Assembly (NCBI GenBank): GCA_958496175.1 | Contig: OY292274.1 | Span: 14,033,689 to 14,097,688 of the forward strand | Length of the DNA stretch: 64,000 bases | Direction: 5' to 3' | From: Sisyra terminalis | Lineage: Eukaryota > Arthropoda > Insecta > Neuroptera > Sisyridae | Shown: positions 35,420 through 48,957 of the stretch, piece after piece | Position numbering within the stretch: position 1 is the first letter of the stretch | How the letters are laid out: every line of letters starts with the position of its first letter | The notes under the pieces: generated by a model | The model's input: the letters and a program-made list of their open reading frames with translations, nothing else | Database searches by the model: none | What the model was told of the DNA's origin: nothing | Made by a program: the position numbers and the translations under genes

Positions 35420-36370
35420 TTTCATGAAGTGTTTGATGCACCTTGAAATTTTGTAAGGCTAATATCTATGGAATGAGAAGTAGGAATACCTATGTTTGCC
35501 TAGCCCAACCAGGAACACCAGGTACTGCGCATAATAGAAAGATGTAATAAAATATAAGTCAAAAAAAAGTGTTTGATTCACATGCCAACAAACGTTACTC
35601 GAAAGTTTAGGTAATTTTAAATTAGAATTCAAAATGGCAGACACTTTTGAGAGGGTTTACATATAAATAATTCCCCCCAAAGTCGTTGAAAATCAGATGT
35701 TCCTGGATTGCAATATGAAACATTTGTAACGCTTGAAAAATTTGTTTGTGAATTATTTGATTACAAGGATGTTGCAGATATTAATAATGCGCGATTCTAA
35801 AAGTTTTGCTCAACATACAAATCTAAAAGTACAGATGAACCTTTTCAAAATATTTTTATCATGATAATAAACCAATAAAATTGACTATATGGTATACTAT
35901 ATAATATACACTATATTCTATTTTAAATAAGATTTATTTTATGTTACTTTGGCGGGAATTAATATTATGTAAGCCCTCTCAAAAGTGTCTGCCATATTGA
36001 ATTCTAATTTTAAATTACCTAAACTTTCGATTAACGTTTGTTGGCCTGTGAATCAAACACTTTTTTGACTTGTATTTTATTACACCTCTCTATTATGCGC
36101 AGTACCCGGTGTCCCTGGTTGGGTTAGGCAAACACAAGGTTTATAAATTACACAGGTTGCCCCATTAGAAAAAATATATGACGTTATACGAAGAATTTTG
36201 AAATTTGAATCAGTCTGACGATATGTACGAATTTCTTCTGGATACGTTACGTGGTGCATGAGGCCACTTGTGTATTTTATAAACCTTGAGGCAAACATAG
36301 GTATTCCTACCTCTCATCCCATAGATATTAGCCTTACAAAATTTCAAGGTGCATCAAACACTTCATGAAA
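35420..36370. mobile_element. Foldback element with long inverted arms
   Basis: Left arm 35420-35683 and right arm 35946-36370 are inverted copies, similar over the whole left arm. Landmarks are ATGAAGTGTTTGATGCACC at the outer ends, 'tatgtttgcctagccc' and 'ggaacaccaggtactgcgca' in the middle, and 'ggcagacacttttgagaggg' near the loop. The loop is 262 bp with no coding content. The right arm is longer because a 154-bp MITE was inserted in it. The minus-strand frames in each arm are just the repeat read twice. No target duplication of the outer element is evident. Confidence 0.85.
36135..36288. mobile_element. 154-bp MITE with 9-bp target duplication
   Basis: It is bounded by inverted ends CAAGGTTTATAAATTACACA and, inward from the right, CAAGGTTTATAAAATACACA, which differ at one position. 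AGGCAAACA directly flanks it at 36126-36134 and 36289-36297. The left arm of the host foldback has this 9-mer once, uninterrupted, so the empty site is preserved within the same element. A 9-bp duplication fits Mutator-like or Merlin-type elements; the exact superfamily is uncertain. Confidence 0.85.
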
Positions 36371-39300
36371 CTTATGTCACTGGCTCTCCGACTATTATTA
36401 ACAAAAATATGAAATAAAACCATTGTCTTTTTTTATTATTACTTGCAATAAAAATATAATTCATAAAACTAACTTAAAAAGTTGGAGTCAATAGTATAAA
36501 ATTTTTATTTCCAAATTTCTTAGACAAAATATTACAATTGTAATACATTAATAATAAAAACAATATTTTATTAAAACTATTTATAGCTATTCGGCGAGAA
36601 AAAAGCAAAGATAAAAATATTTTTTCTAAAAACTAGTAAAAGAAGAAAAGTTATTGTTTTAATTATTATAATTTCTACAAATAACTAACTAAATAAAGTT
36701 TTTCCTCTAATAAAGAATTTGTAGTGAACAAAAATTAATTAACTCCAAAAAATCTGAATACGTAAAAAGGAATTTTCATTGTACCAAAGAAAAATATAAT
36801 ATAAAGCTCCAGACACATTGCAGATGTATCCACACGTAGCTATAGTCCTGACAAACGACAGAGCTTTCAAACTTCCTACCACGTGTTTGCTAGCAAACAT
36901 ATTTCATTTGTCTTTCAACAACAATAGCAATCATCTACTGAATTAGAACTTCACTGAACACATTTTTTTATTCAACAAAAAATCTATCTCACTAACAAAA
37001 AGTGGCATAGAAAATTCATTTCTTTCTATCCAGTTCCGAAACAAAATTCGCTTCCAATTGTATTGAATATCCAATTTCTTCCCGTATTTGACACAGGGGC
37101 TAATCTCCAATGAAATGTGCCTTTCATCTTCCCTTTATTCCTGTATTGGTATTTGAATATTTATTTCGGAATATTTTCTTCGACGAAAGTTCCTATATCT
37201 TTAAATGTAAATAAATAACGCAACAAGAAATAAAGTTGCCAGGGATAAAATTGAAAAGACGAAACTCAAATCCATCGCTAGTCCTTCCAGTGACGTATAT
37301 AATACACACAAACACATCTGTTATTCAGTTGCTTATTGGAAAAAAAATAAAACATATTTTCTGTAGGAAACAATGAAACACTTTTGCTTTAAATATTTAA
37401 ATAAAAAAAATTATTAACAACAAAGTAAACTTTTTCGCTTCAAATTTTGGTTTCTAAGTTAAAATCGGATTAAGGTAAAATCTTAACGATAATATGGTTT
37501 AATCTAAATTTGAATAATGCTAAGGTCTAATGATTTTATGACTATAAAGTTTGCTATATATTACAGTTTGAACGAACATATTATATTCTGTAGCTTTCAC
37601 CACCGTAACTAAACCAAACTCCGTCAACATTTAAAATCTTCTGAGATTTGATAAATTTGCTCTCAGCTATCTACAATTTTCACTATGGTGATTTAACTCA
37701 CACTGTAAAGTATAAATTGATTGAAAAACTTTGATTTTAGACTTAAAAAAGGCACAAAACAAATTTTACAATATATTCGACTTGCAATGAATTTCTCCTT
37801 GAAACATGTAAAGTCAATGAATCAAAGATCAAAGTTTTAAATTTGTGTTTCAATTTAAAAAATAATATTTGCTCTAGAGATGTCAAAGGAAACATATTGA
37901 ATGGCGTTCTTAAGTTTAATGTTTTTCAAAGTATAACAAGTATAGCCTCTAGGAACATTAATTTGAAGTCTGTCAGGTAAAGAAAACACAACAACAATTT
38001 CAGCAAACAACTGAGTTTGTTATGAGGTAAACAGATATACGGCTATAACAGTTTTGGGCTTCTAAATACACAGCAACTTTACCCGTTGGAAAAAGCTTGA
38101 AAGCTCTAAGTTGTATGTGACGCATGAAATGCTTTGGGCGATGCAACTGTTAGCAACTCCAAAATAATCCCTAATTAATTTTTTTCTGAAAAATTTCAGT
38201 TTTTTTTTTATTTACATTTCAATGATGAAATTTTTAAAGTTTTTAAAACTTTTTGAAGGTTATTAAGTTTGAAGTATACAAAAAAATCAAATTTGATGTA
38301 CAAATACACCGAAAATAATCATTAAGAGCAAAAAAATCTACCGCATTTAATTTCGATATTTATTATTATAAGATATGCAGCTGCCACATTGCAAAATTAC
38401 AAGTTTTATTTTAAAATTAATGAGGAAATAATAAGAACATTTTTTATTTCGTCTTTCGTCGCTGTTGAAGTAAATCAATACATATAATCGTTTCCATCCA
38501 ATCATTGTTGAAAATGATGTTCAAAACTTAAGAGCTTCCGATATCGAATTATTGATTAAGATCTGCATTGGTTGGACAGTCACTGAACTGTTAGGTAGCT
38601 TTATTGAATTTGTGTTTCCCGAATTGTATATAACTACTGACATTTGAGTCTTACTCTTCGTTTAAGGCTTTTGTTAAATTAAGCACAAAAGCGCTGCCAA
38701 GACGAATACTCGTATACTAACTTTACAATATTCACTTCAAATTAAGAGGGAAGATTCGTGCAACAATTCAGTTGAAAACAGCATTAATTAATTATTATTC
38801 TATTGATCCTATTACACACGAACAACATTGTTCTAATTTAATTTCACTTAAAATTTTCTTTCAATTGAATATCAATTTACTTTTCCAAAAAAAAATAAAA
38901 TATAATCTAATGATAATCAGATATCGGCTCGAGTTTAATTGTTTAAATTTCTGATTTTTCTATCCAAAATAAATTATTAAAAACGAAATAAAGCGTTAAA
39001 ATTTGTTCAATATTTCCTCTCGTTATGTTTTGTATGCACTTGAATATTTCAGGATCAATAACAGGTTGTAGTAATAAATAGTGATTTAGCTATTCCAAGA
39101 GGTCATTTACCCTTAAATTTATATACGTTAATTCATCCTTAAAGTGTGGTTGTTAGAATTTCAGCAGTTTCCCAATTTTGCGTAAGTACTTTGAAACACC
39201 GTTTTCTATTAAACCCAAACCTTATATGATCATTAACAGTTGGTGACCAGGTGCGTCTATTTTAATATTTATATTCAAATAATTTTACGGTTATTTATAA

Positions 39301-40013
39301 CGTACGGTTCGAGGAAAATTCAGTATATCTTTTAAAATATTAAAACGCAAAAAAATACAAAAGAAGGAACAAGGAACAAGGAACAAAAGACACGCAACGA
39401 TCGTGCAATATTTAACAGTTATTTACATCATTGGAAAGAAAAAAAAAGTAATTAAAAATTGATTTTTTGAATAAAAATTTGTAAATCAAATATATATAAC
39501 TTTAATATAATGAAAAGTTTCAATATTTAATTATTATAAAGATATCAATTCGTCTAAGAGAAAATATTTTATTAAATATTATTTTAAATTTTACAACAAT
39601 ACAAATTCTGTTCAGAAAAAGTTTTTTGATTTTGTTTCAATTAAACATTTACAAGAAATGTTTATATAAAATGACCAAAACATACACAAATTTTTTTATG
39701 TCAATTCTTTAATATGAAGAGAAATTTAAAGAAGTCTTCTAGTAAGATTAAAGATTTTAATAAAATCAATACATTGAATTCATTAGGTTACGGAACTTAA
39801 ATATTGCAATTTTGAACTTGAGCTTGAACTGTTTTCGATTGAATGGCAATGTTTTAATTTTTGAAAAAGATTAAAAAAAAGTAAAACAGTTTTGTGCGTT
39901 GAAGTTAGCAGGGATAAAAAAGATTAAAAAAACCTAGCTCATAGAATATAGTTCATAGATAAAATACACTAAAATGATTAAAAATAAATAAATGAACTGA
40001 ATCTTAGTACCGA
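36371..40013. other. No gene recognised
   Basis: AT-rich non-coding sequence. 36800-37330 is slightly less AT-rich and non-repetitive, without a recognisable frame. A small tandem repeat lies at 39364-39384. Confidence 0.5.
39364..39384. repeat. Tandem repeat AAGGAAC, 3 units
   Basis: Three perfect consecutive copies of AAGGAAC. Confidence 0.9.
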
Positions 40014-41166
40014 CTAGTAGTTGCATTCGCAACTAAAGGTTTTATCTAAATAAAATGTTTAATATGATATAATGTAGAGTTAATCAAAAATTGAAATTTT
40101 AAATTTAATAATCAAAGTATTATTAATATATAAAAAAAGTTTATCTTAAATTATATTAAGAAATAAAATATAAGTGTTTTTTTTTTTTATATCACTTTAA
40201 TAACAACATTTTAAATAACGTCATTTCACTAAATTAGTATGAAAGTTTAATACTTATGTAGTACTTATACCAAATAGGCGATTTTAAATTTTGGTTCGTT
40301 TTTCAACAATCAAACTTTTTAAAATCTATTTTTTTATTGAACCAATGGTTGTGATCTGGAGTAGTTATATTGTATATTCGGCTGAAAAGCATTAAGGTAG
40401 CAATTTTTTGCCATATATTTCACTGTCAATTCAAATATAAAATCTTCGATACCAACTTTTCTTCGGTATTTAGAACAATTTGAAAATCAATTATTGTTAT
40501 TGAAAATAAATACAATATTCGAATTTAATTCCACGCTTTCCACCTATTTCCAACAATTTTGTATGTACAACGTCCAAATGTGCGCAATCGAATAGCTTTT
40601 TAGTCATGTTATCTAACATAAAGAAGGTCATTATTTTTTTTCGTTTTACATTGTAATTACAAATATAAATGCATATTTGAGCCCATGAAATTTAGAAAGT
40701 CTTTTCCTTATACAATGCAGATATATAATAAGAAAGGGTTTTTTGATAATTCCTCCTCTAAAAGAGTGAAAAATGGTGGCAAAGTTTGTACGGCATAATG
40801 TCTAATAAATAATCGAAATTTCAAAATTAATAATCAATCAAAGTCCGATAAAAGCGAAACGTTATTACTGCTTAATATAAAGAAAGTTGATTTATAATTA
40901 GAAACAAAAACTTAGGGTCTGCTTAAAAATTTAAACTCTAATAGATATATCAGAAAAAGGATAAGTTACGTTTAAGGATGAGCATTAAATTTTTTGGCTT
41001 TCACATATTGTAAATCTGAAAATTTGAAATACGTATTCACAAATAAATACATTAGTGAGTGAGTATCCCTACCAACGTTTTGAATGCGTAAGTGGGGATA
41101 ACAGAGCGCATGCGTATAGCCTATTCCGCACGGACGCACGGCAAGATAGTCAATTTATATATAAGA
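40014..41166 (-). mobile_element. Non-autonomous Helitron, left copy
   Basis: On the minus strand it starts TCTTATATATAAATTG preceded by A. It ends with a short hairpin (GTTGC-GAAT-GCAAC), then TACTAG followed by T. That is the Helitron signature: 5' TC, 3' hairpin, CTRR end, insertion between A and T, no target duplication. It is the reverse complement of 59032-60150 over its entire length. A GC-richer block near the 5' end (41060-41150) holds 'gcatgcgtatagcc' and 'cacggacgcacggcaa'. The frame at 41055-41288 lies in this block and is not a gene. No Rep or helicase sequence is present. Confidence 0.8.
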
Positions 41167-41169
41167 TCC

Positions 41170-44100
41170 ACTGTTTATTTAAGGCAATATTAGCCAATAA
41201 AGAGATTCGTAAGACTTCTAGTTGTGCATCAAAGCGAGGGATGCATTTTGTTTCTAATTTGGGTAATATGGAACATTCTTTACTTTGATTTACAACTAAA
41301 TAGCTTACCATTCACAGTATTTGGCTAATATTGCTTTAAAATAAACACTGCAATTGGTACTATAATTCAGTTCATAAATTTATATTTTACCTTTTTAGAG
41401 AATTTTATTAATAGAAGGGGGGGGGGATTTTAAATTTTTTTTAAATATTTTTTTTTCTCTTTTTTTGTGGTTCAATATATTCTTTTTGCGTGTGAGTCAA
41501 TAGAAGCGATGTAAAAATAGAGCACAATTTATTAGTAATCAATATATGACTTTTTTGATTTGAGATTAAATATCTATCAAAGGCATATAAAGGCAATATA
41601 TATGTAGCTAGTTTATTAAATCAAAATCGTAATTCTAGTCCAGTATTCCAAATACCTAAGAATTCAGTATAAGAGCTAATCCAATATTAGTCTTCTTCTT
41701 ATGATAAAACTTCAACTCATTGTTGAAAGTGGATATTAAACAATAGGTATTGCTTTCCTAATTGCAAAGCAAATGTTTTACTCTGATAGAAATTGTTTAC
41801 AAATTTTCGAATGCATTTGTGTAATTTATAGCGCTTCAGTTGCATCTTTCACTGATGCGAAATGGATTTGCGAATCTAAAAGGATACATTTGCATTCTGT
41901 GAAAGCAACCAAAAGTTTGTTAATTGTTTCCCCGTGGCATTGTGGTCATTCCGACGTTCAAAACGAAATTGAATTAGAGACAAATTTGTTCAACGCTGAT
42001 ATGAAATAGAAAATGACCGTAAAGCTTAAAACTAATTTTCAGTGATTTATCTTTTAAAATTTTTAAATCGGCACGGTATTTGTAAGTTTTTGTATAGAAT
42101 ATAAATTAAGTGAGTCAAAATAAACATCTTCATGGCAGTTAATTAGTAAAGAAAACTATCATTGCATTTCATTTTAGGGAAGACCTCAGCTGCAAGTGAC
42201 TTATAGGATGAATTATTCTATTCAGCAGATGTTAGCATTGATTGAAAATTCTGAAAACGTTATTGGTCTTATGGTTTGTTTATGAAAAAAAAAACAATTA
42301 TATCGTCACTGCGTCTGATAAATTCCATGTGTGATTTTCGTCAAGTTTTGGAGCAACTGCAAAAAAGAAATAAATTCAACATTTTTATGCAATTTCTAAA
42401 ATATTTAATCTATACAGATAGTGTTCATTAATTTGACACACTATTTACATATATTATTAGGTTCTCATTAGTACTTAATTTTAAATAATCAAATATAAAA
42501 ATTAAAAGAATGCACATGTGTAACTTATCAGGCACAGTGACGATTTGTAAAATAAATTAATTTTAATTTAGTGGAGAATTTTAATGCAGTAGAGAAGACT
42601 ATAGTGGTGATTTGAAAGTCATCGTAAAAGCGTGTTGATTTTGACGCGAAGAACTGTTGTGAAAACTCACAATGTTTAACTGGTTTCCCGTAAGTGGAAA
42701 CGAAAATAAAAGCTGGGTGCAGATCGTAGATCCATCGGGAACGTGAAACGTGGAGCAAATGTATCACGCGTTTCTGAGGAAGGAAAGCACGCAGTGTGAG
42801 AAGCGCTGAGGCATTGCGACACTTCGAACATTGGTTTGCTATTTTAACGGAAAATTTATGTTCTCAACTCGGTCGATTTCAACCTCACTTTATGTTAGGT
42901 ACACAAACACATCGCATCGCATGTGAGTCTGCAAAATTTATCTTCGCTGTGGTTATTTTTCTTTTTCTGATAATCAAGTAATTGATTTCGGTGTATCCAT
43001 TCTAAGATATAGTGACACCAACAACATCGCCGATTCGACCCCAAGTTCTACTTTAAAACGAAAATGGAATTGTAGAAATAATTTTATTTTCGTTGAAATA
43101 TCTTTTGTTGGTGCGTTAAAATCATAATAGTGATCCATGTTTGAGTGATCACATGAAACGATGCGTTACTAATGGAACCCTGTTTTTCAACAAAAGATGT
43201 ATAAATCGACCCCCGTTACGGAATGTGGATGTCCATCGACACGCATTCCTCCATGTCTATCTTTCACATTCAATACAAAACGTTTTATGCTTGAATCAAA
43301 TGAATAAATATTTTAACCTGAACTTATCGAAGAACATATTTTCTTTTACTTTTATAAATAAATCACGTCACTGACTGAAATTTTTGCCTCCAAAAGTATT
43401 ATCAATCTATATTTATTTATTCTATACAATTTTAACATTCCGTATAACAATATACAAACAATTTTTTTAATGTATCAGAATGGCAGAATGATCCATGTCA
43501 CCAGTGTTAATAAATATATTGAATTTCAAATGTAAAAAAAAACAGAACTTAATCAACTTTCGTTATAGAAATAAAGCTGTAAGCTTTGGTGTGTTAGCTT
43601 TATGGAACATTGACCAAAAATTCGAGTGAAGTCAGTGACGTCAAAACACTAAATATTTACAAAAATATACCATATCATTTAAAATCTGTTGTTTTTTATT
43701 AAAAAATATCAATTATATATAACGTTGAGTTATGAAGAAAATGTTAAATATTTAAGCATTCCCAATAATTTTTGAATAGTTCAAATATTCAATAAATTGG
43801 TTTCCTATTTTAAAATTTCGTTAATGTGATTGTTTTCTGTTACTTTAAGGGTGTTTATTATTGCTACAAAGTATAGTTATAATCAAGCACTCTTTATACA
43901 CTCGCATATATTTTTTCAGTGAAAATATTTTCTTTTATAATCGCCATAGGTTTTAAAGGTAAATAACATTTTTGAATATTGACAAGGTGCTTGATATAAC
44001 ACTGGAAGACCTTATTGGATAAATAGTAACGAGCGCGTTTTCTTGAAGGGTACTGTATGCGGATGAACACGACTGTATTTCCCATGCGTATACTGAAAAG

Positions 44101-47100
44101 CATGATTAGGATGCTTTTCAATTTTGTGGTGAATTCATGTTTCATGAATACATGTCAAGTATCTGAATTTCTCAACATAAAAATTCATATTTGAACAATA
44201 TTATTCTAGTGTGTATATTGGAACCGTTGATCAGCTAATCATGCTTGTTTTATATTGGCTTATTGTATTTTTTTTCAAAATTTGCTCGTTGGGAAATATT
44301 TCATTAGGCTGATGTCTTTATTTGATTGATTTTATTTGCGAATGAGTTGAAATATGGATGTGAATGAGACGAGCAATTTTTACGTCGAATTTGGGTTAAT
44401 CACACTCTAATCATTCTCTGAGATGAGGCTTGTGTAAATGATGTTTTTAATGTATTAGTCACTAAAGTAGGAATACATTTTCGCGTATTTGTTATAGTAA
44501 AGTTTACTTTAGCTCAATAATGTATTACTTCCGCACAAATGTCATTCGCACCTCTGCTAAGTAATCGATTATTTAACAATCAATCATTCTCGGTCAATGC
44601 TTGTTCACCTACAGCACCACATCCAATTTTTACGTTTCCTAAGCAATCGAAACAATCAACTGAATATTAAAGATTAAATTCTTTCTTAAAATAGCAACAA
44701 AAAAATAGGAAAACAACCCTTAATAAACTTGAAGTACTTCTTTAAAACACTCACTTTATCATGCCCATTTAAAAATTTATTAAATTTTCCTGTTTACATT
44801 GAACTTACTTATATTCAGTTAAGATGTTTTTTAACTGTCTGAAAAGCTTAAACAATATAACACAGCCCCTAGTATTTGCTTGAATAAAAAAATTAGCCCA
44901 AGAAAAATAGTTTTTTTTTGCTCCAAAAAACTATTGCAAACTTTTAGCAAAATCCCACTATTAAATGTAAACGTATCGTGTAATATTATTAACTCCTGGT
45001 TTACGATATCTTATTTTTGATGAAAACTATTACCATCTAGCGATTTTCAAACTGTGGAACGAGCCCCCTAAAGATGGCGCGTAGCAAATGCAAGGCGAGC
45101 TCAAGGCATATTCAGCGATCGTTAAAATGGATATTACTTATAATAAATATTTGCTGCTATACGTTCCAAGGTTTATTATTTTTTATCCCAGTAAATTGAA
45201 TATTAAATACCGTGACTATTTAGGAAATTAGAATGCCATGATAATTAAATGGGGCACAGGTATAAAAAGTTTGGATAGCATTGTTTTGGAACATATATTA
45301 AGTCAAAATTTATTCCTCTTGGTTTTTAATTTGATCATATTTTATTTTTATTTATACATTTCTTGATATTTAAAATTTCTTGCTACCAAATAGTTTTTTT
45401 TTTCTATATATTTAAATGAAACTTAAGCATCAAAAAAAGTAATAACATAACTTGGTACTTTTGAGGATTTTTCTGTGCACAAAACAGTTAATGGTGATAA
45501 AGAAATATATAATGTGCTTACTTTATAATGAGCTTAGTTCATGAAAAGTGAAAGTCTAATCACAATAGGATAGTGAGTAAAGCTTGCCTCACAATAAATC
45601 ATAAAAGTAGATTAAACGATGCAAAAAAATTGAGTTTTCTTAAAATGAAAAAAGCATTACAACAATTAACTTCCTCTAATTGTTTGCAGAAGTTAAAAAA
45701 AACAAGATTTTATAAAATTTGAATTTTTATTGTCGTGACTGGTCGTGACAATTCCAATCAAATTTTTTCCTCTAAATTGTGATTCAATTTTCGAATGATA
45801 ATATCAAACTTATGATATTAAATGGAAACAAATATTGTATTTTTCTTCAGTTTAATCGATACGGTACATTATTCGATTGAAAATTTAGGTAAAAGCCGGC
45901 ATATTTCGATAACACGTTTGTAACGCGCATGACAAAAGAAGATGCAGGTCAGACTTTTTGTGTTTACCAAAAATTAAGCTATAATGACTTATAAAGCAAA
46001 ATTACATGTTCGACAACTATAAAATCTGTCGATATTTTTAAGCAGTCTGCCATAATTTTAAATGTGGTATTATAAAGTGTGAATACCGAAACTAATTAAA
46101 AAAATCATTTCGTTTACAGAGAACAAGGAAAAGAAAAAGAGTAATGTAATTGCACGGCTCTACGCAATGAAAATAAAACCGTTCTAAATGTCTAAACCAC
46201 TGGAAAAAGCAGTAACATCACAACCACCTTAACCTCGTCTTTTCCAACAGCATCGTAAAATTTTGTTTGAGCAATTAAAGACATATATTGCACACACGAT
46301 GAAGCTTATAATTACTTCCTTTTCACTTATGATAAAAGCTTTTTTTTCTACCGTTATATGTCTTCAACATTAATTTTATTAGAAAAAAGGCCTACGGGTT
46401 ATTAGTAGATAGTATGAGTTTTCACAATAAAATGATAAGCTCTCTGTCTCTTCTCTAACTAGAAGCATTTTTACATCAATAACATTTGCAGGCATAATAT
46501 AGGGCATAGAGTGTAAAAACCTATACAATAAGAACAGAAAAATTGAATTTTACTAAATTGATATTTCAACTATTTTTTTTTTCCATTTGTATGGCTTAAT
46601 AAATTCTAATGATGATTAAAAAAGTTTTTGAATCTTGTTTAAGGTAAGTGAATCGTAATGTTTAATTTTTTCACAGAAGTAATGTACGCGTTTCATAAAT
46701 GTCAACAGGTTGAAAAATGTAATAAGATATGTGACACTCAAAAATATATAATTTTGAAAATGATTTATCGTTGGTATTTATTTTCTAAGACTCCTTTGCG
46801 ATTTTCGCAAAAAAAAATAAAAAAAATATTTTTCATCCAAAACTAAAAAAAAATGTTTAAAATTTATGCAAATGTGTCGAAATAAGGTTCTTTTGTAGTT
46901 AACTGATTCAGCAAAATATAATATTCACGAAAAAATGTTCTCATCGCGTTTTTGGCAATAAATAAAACATGCTTGAAATTAACAGCGAAAATGTGGGAGT
47001 AATACTAAGAAGTAGTATTTGAGGATTTTAATGCTTAAAGCACTACTGTGGTTCCTTGAGGTAAGTCAAAGTGAAAACATGTAATATTCACGACTCACAA

Positions 47101-48530
47101 ACTGCTCATAAGCGGGGTGGTTAATTTTTAAGTAAAACTCACTGGGGAAACTTTACACACAATGTTGCTATTTGAAGAAAATGAGCACTTAAAGCCTGAA
47201 CGAATATATGACGCACACAAACATACCGTTATTTTCACGTGTTTACGACTTTTAGGATTTTTCAGGAATTATTTAACAGTAGGCATGAATGATTTAAAGT
47301 TTTAGTGCTTTTAAAATTATTTATTTCGCTTATAAAAAATAAACTAACATACCTTTCAAATAATCTTAAAAAATGCATGACATCATGATGTTAAGTATAT
47401 GGTAAATATTATGATAGTGAATAAGTTTTGAATAAAAATAGTCAGAATTTATAAAAATTCATCATCTAAGGGAAATGAATTAAAAATATATTTTGGCAGA
47501 AAAATTGTAACAAATTTATTTCGTTGATAGTAGAAAAAATGAAATAAGTGAGATTTTTATAGTTTTTGTTGTTAGTTTGATAAAAAAATCAGGAATAATC
47601 AAAATTCAAACTAATCTAAATCTAAAGTTTTTAAGGATGAATGATTGTAGACCTGGAGTAGTTATGGATTCGTTATGGAACTGGTTTCAACAGTTTAATA
47701 GATGTGTATTTTTAATAGTGGTAAAATCGTGCTTATAGATATGAATATGTCTGTCATAAGAAGAAAAAAACATCTCGTATACTACGACAAACAACAACTA
47801 CTATCAATAAAAAATATTACCAAAACATGCGTCACGCAGACGCAGTTGCGGTTATTAGCTAGTAATAAATATTTTAATTATAAATCTCAGTCATATTCTT
47901 ATAGGCTTATGATTTAATTACTGAAAATTATTAAGCCCGATATAATTTTCCATTTTACAGGAAAAATGTTTTTAAATTTATAATTTCACTTTAGTAGAAT
48001 ATTCAGTTTTCATTAAAACGCAATTGAAAACATTAAATATTTGCTTTTTTGAATTGAAAAAATTGTGTTTGAAATTGCAGTTATCATATTGTATCATTGA
48101 CTGTATAAAAATTAGTCTATTATTGTTTAAATAACCTAACACTATATATTTTCAAATTAACTATTTAAATGATAATTGCACAGCTAAAGCAAAAAGAATG
48201 ATTATTTCAATTAAATGTTCAATTTACATTATAAATGCTAATATTGCAATGGTTATTCAGAACTTGTTAAGCTCATGTACTATTGATTTTACATATTACA
48301 GCAAATACAAGTTTTTATTTATCTGCTTTATTTTTGATTAAAAAGTCAAGTACTTTAAATTATAAATATTCAATTCATTAAAAGCTTAATGCCATATAAT
48401 TTAAATCAATTTTTTCTGGTGAATTATATCGAAAATATTAGGCACACCACAAAGGAAACAATATCTAACTTGTAAATAATAACATGAATTAAAGATGTCT
48501 AAACATCATTGACAGAAGAATAATTCATGT
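41170..48530. other. No gene recognised
   Basis: AT-rich. A run of ten G lies at 41417-41426. 41773-42010 and 42530-43380 are less AT-rich and contain several open frames on both strands (for example 41773-42009 plus, 42528-42767 minus, 42796-42981 plus). None has recognisable content, and splice signals do not link them convincingly. A possible hAT-like end lies at 45041-45090. The rest is featureless. Confidence 0.45.
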
Positions 48531-48742
48531 CCATCAAGTTAGCATTACACTTTTAGAGATTTTGAAAAAATAACTACAAAATATTTTGGTGTTTTTATGA
48601 TATTCAAAAGCTCTGAAAAAAAATTGGTCGCTCGCATATTTTCTAGTAAAATCCTATGTAATGCTAACATGATGATTAGGGCTTTTATATAATTATAAAA
48701 ATTTCGATTTTTTTTTGCATCATTTTCTGGTGTTTTTTTTAG

Positions 48743-48957
48743 TTTTTTTTAAATAAGAAGAAAATTCAGGTTATTTTTTTTTTATTTATTGAATTTAAAT
48801 TAAAAATATTTAATTTTGTGAATCAAGAAGCCTGAGGAAGTTACGATTAGTAACGAAACGTAGATAATTGAACAATAAAATATTAAATAAAAAATAAAAA
48901 AACAAAAAGATCTTAAATAACCTGAATTTTCTTCTTATTTAAAAAAAATATAAAAGC
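48743..48957. mobile_element. Nested insertion: small palindrome with hammerhead-like core
   Basis: This block is absent from the right arm of the host palindrome, so it was inserted later. It is flanked by imperfect direct copies of host sequence of about 40 bp (48700-48742 and 48958-48998), which would be a long target duplication. Its own ends are inverted repeats: 48747-48776 and 48916-48945 are complementary over 29 bases, containing AAATAAGAAGAAAATTCAGG. The centre carries CTGAGGA - stem - GAAAC. Long target duplications, inverted copies and hammerhead-like motifs are all reported for Penelope-like retroelements, so a Penelope end fragment is the favoured reading. No reverse transcriptase is present. 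Confidence 0.55.
48832..48859 (+). other. Hammerhead-like motif (CTGAGGA - stem II - GAAAC)
   Basis: CTGAGGA (48832-48838) fits CUGANGA. After one extra A, GTTAC (48840-48844) pairs perfectly with GTAAC (48850-48854) around a five-base loop, and GAAAC follows at once. As at 16892, there is exactly one extra base between CUGANGA and the stem. Partners for helices I and III were not found close by. Confidence 0.45.

Noticed and set aside
35459..36298. Two minus-strand frames sharing a peptide
   Set aside because: Same palindromic repeat read in both arms; no coding constraint visible.
41055..41288. 77-codon frame in a GC-richer block
   Set aside because: Lies in the 5' region of a Helitron; the second copy at 59 kb does not preserve the frame.
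41417..41426. G10 run as a regulatory G-quadruplex
   Set aside because: One uninterrupted run, possibly an assembly artefact; no further G tracts.
45041..45090. hAT-type end ('gattttcaaactgtgg' with 'agatggcgcgtagc')
   Set aside because: Resembles one, but the CAG start is absent and no partner end was found.
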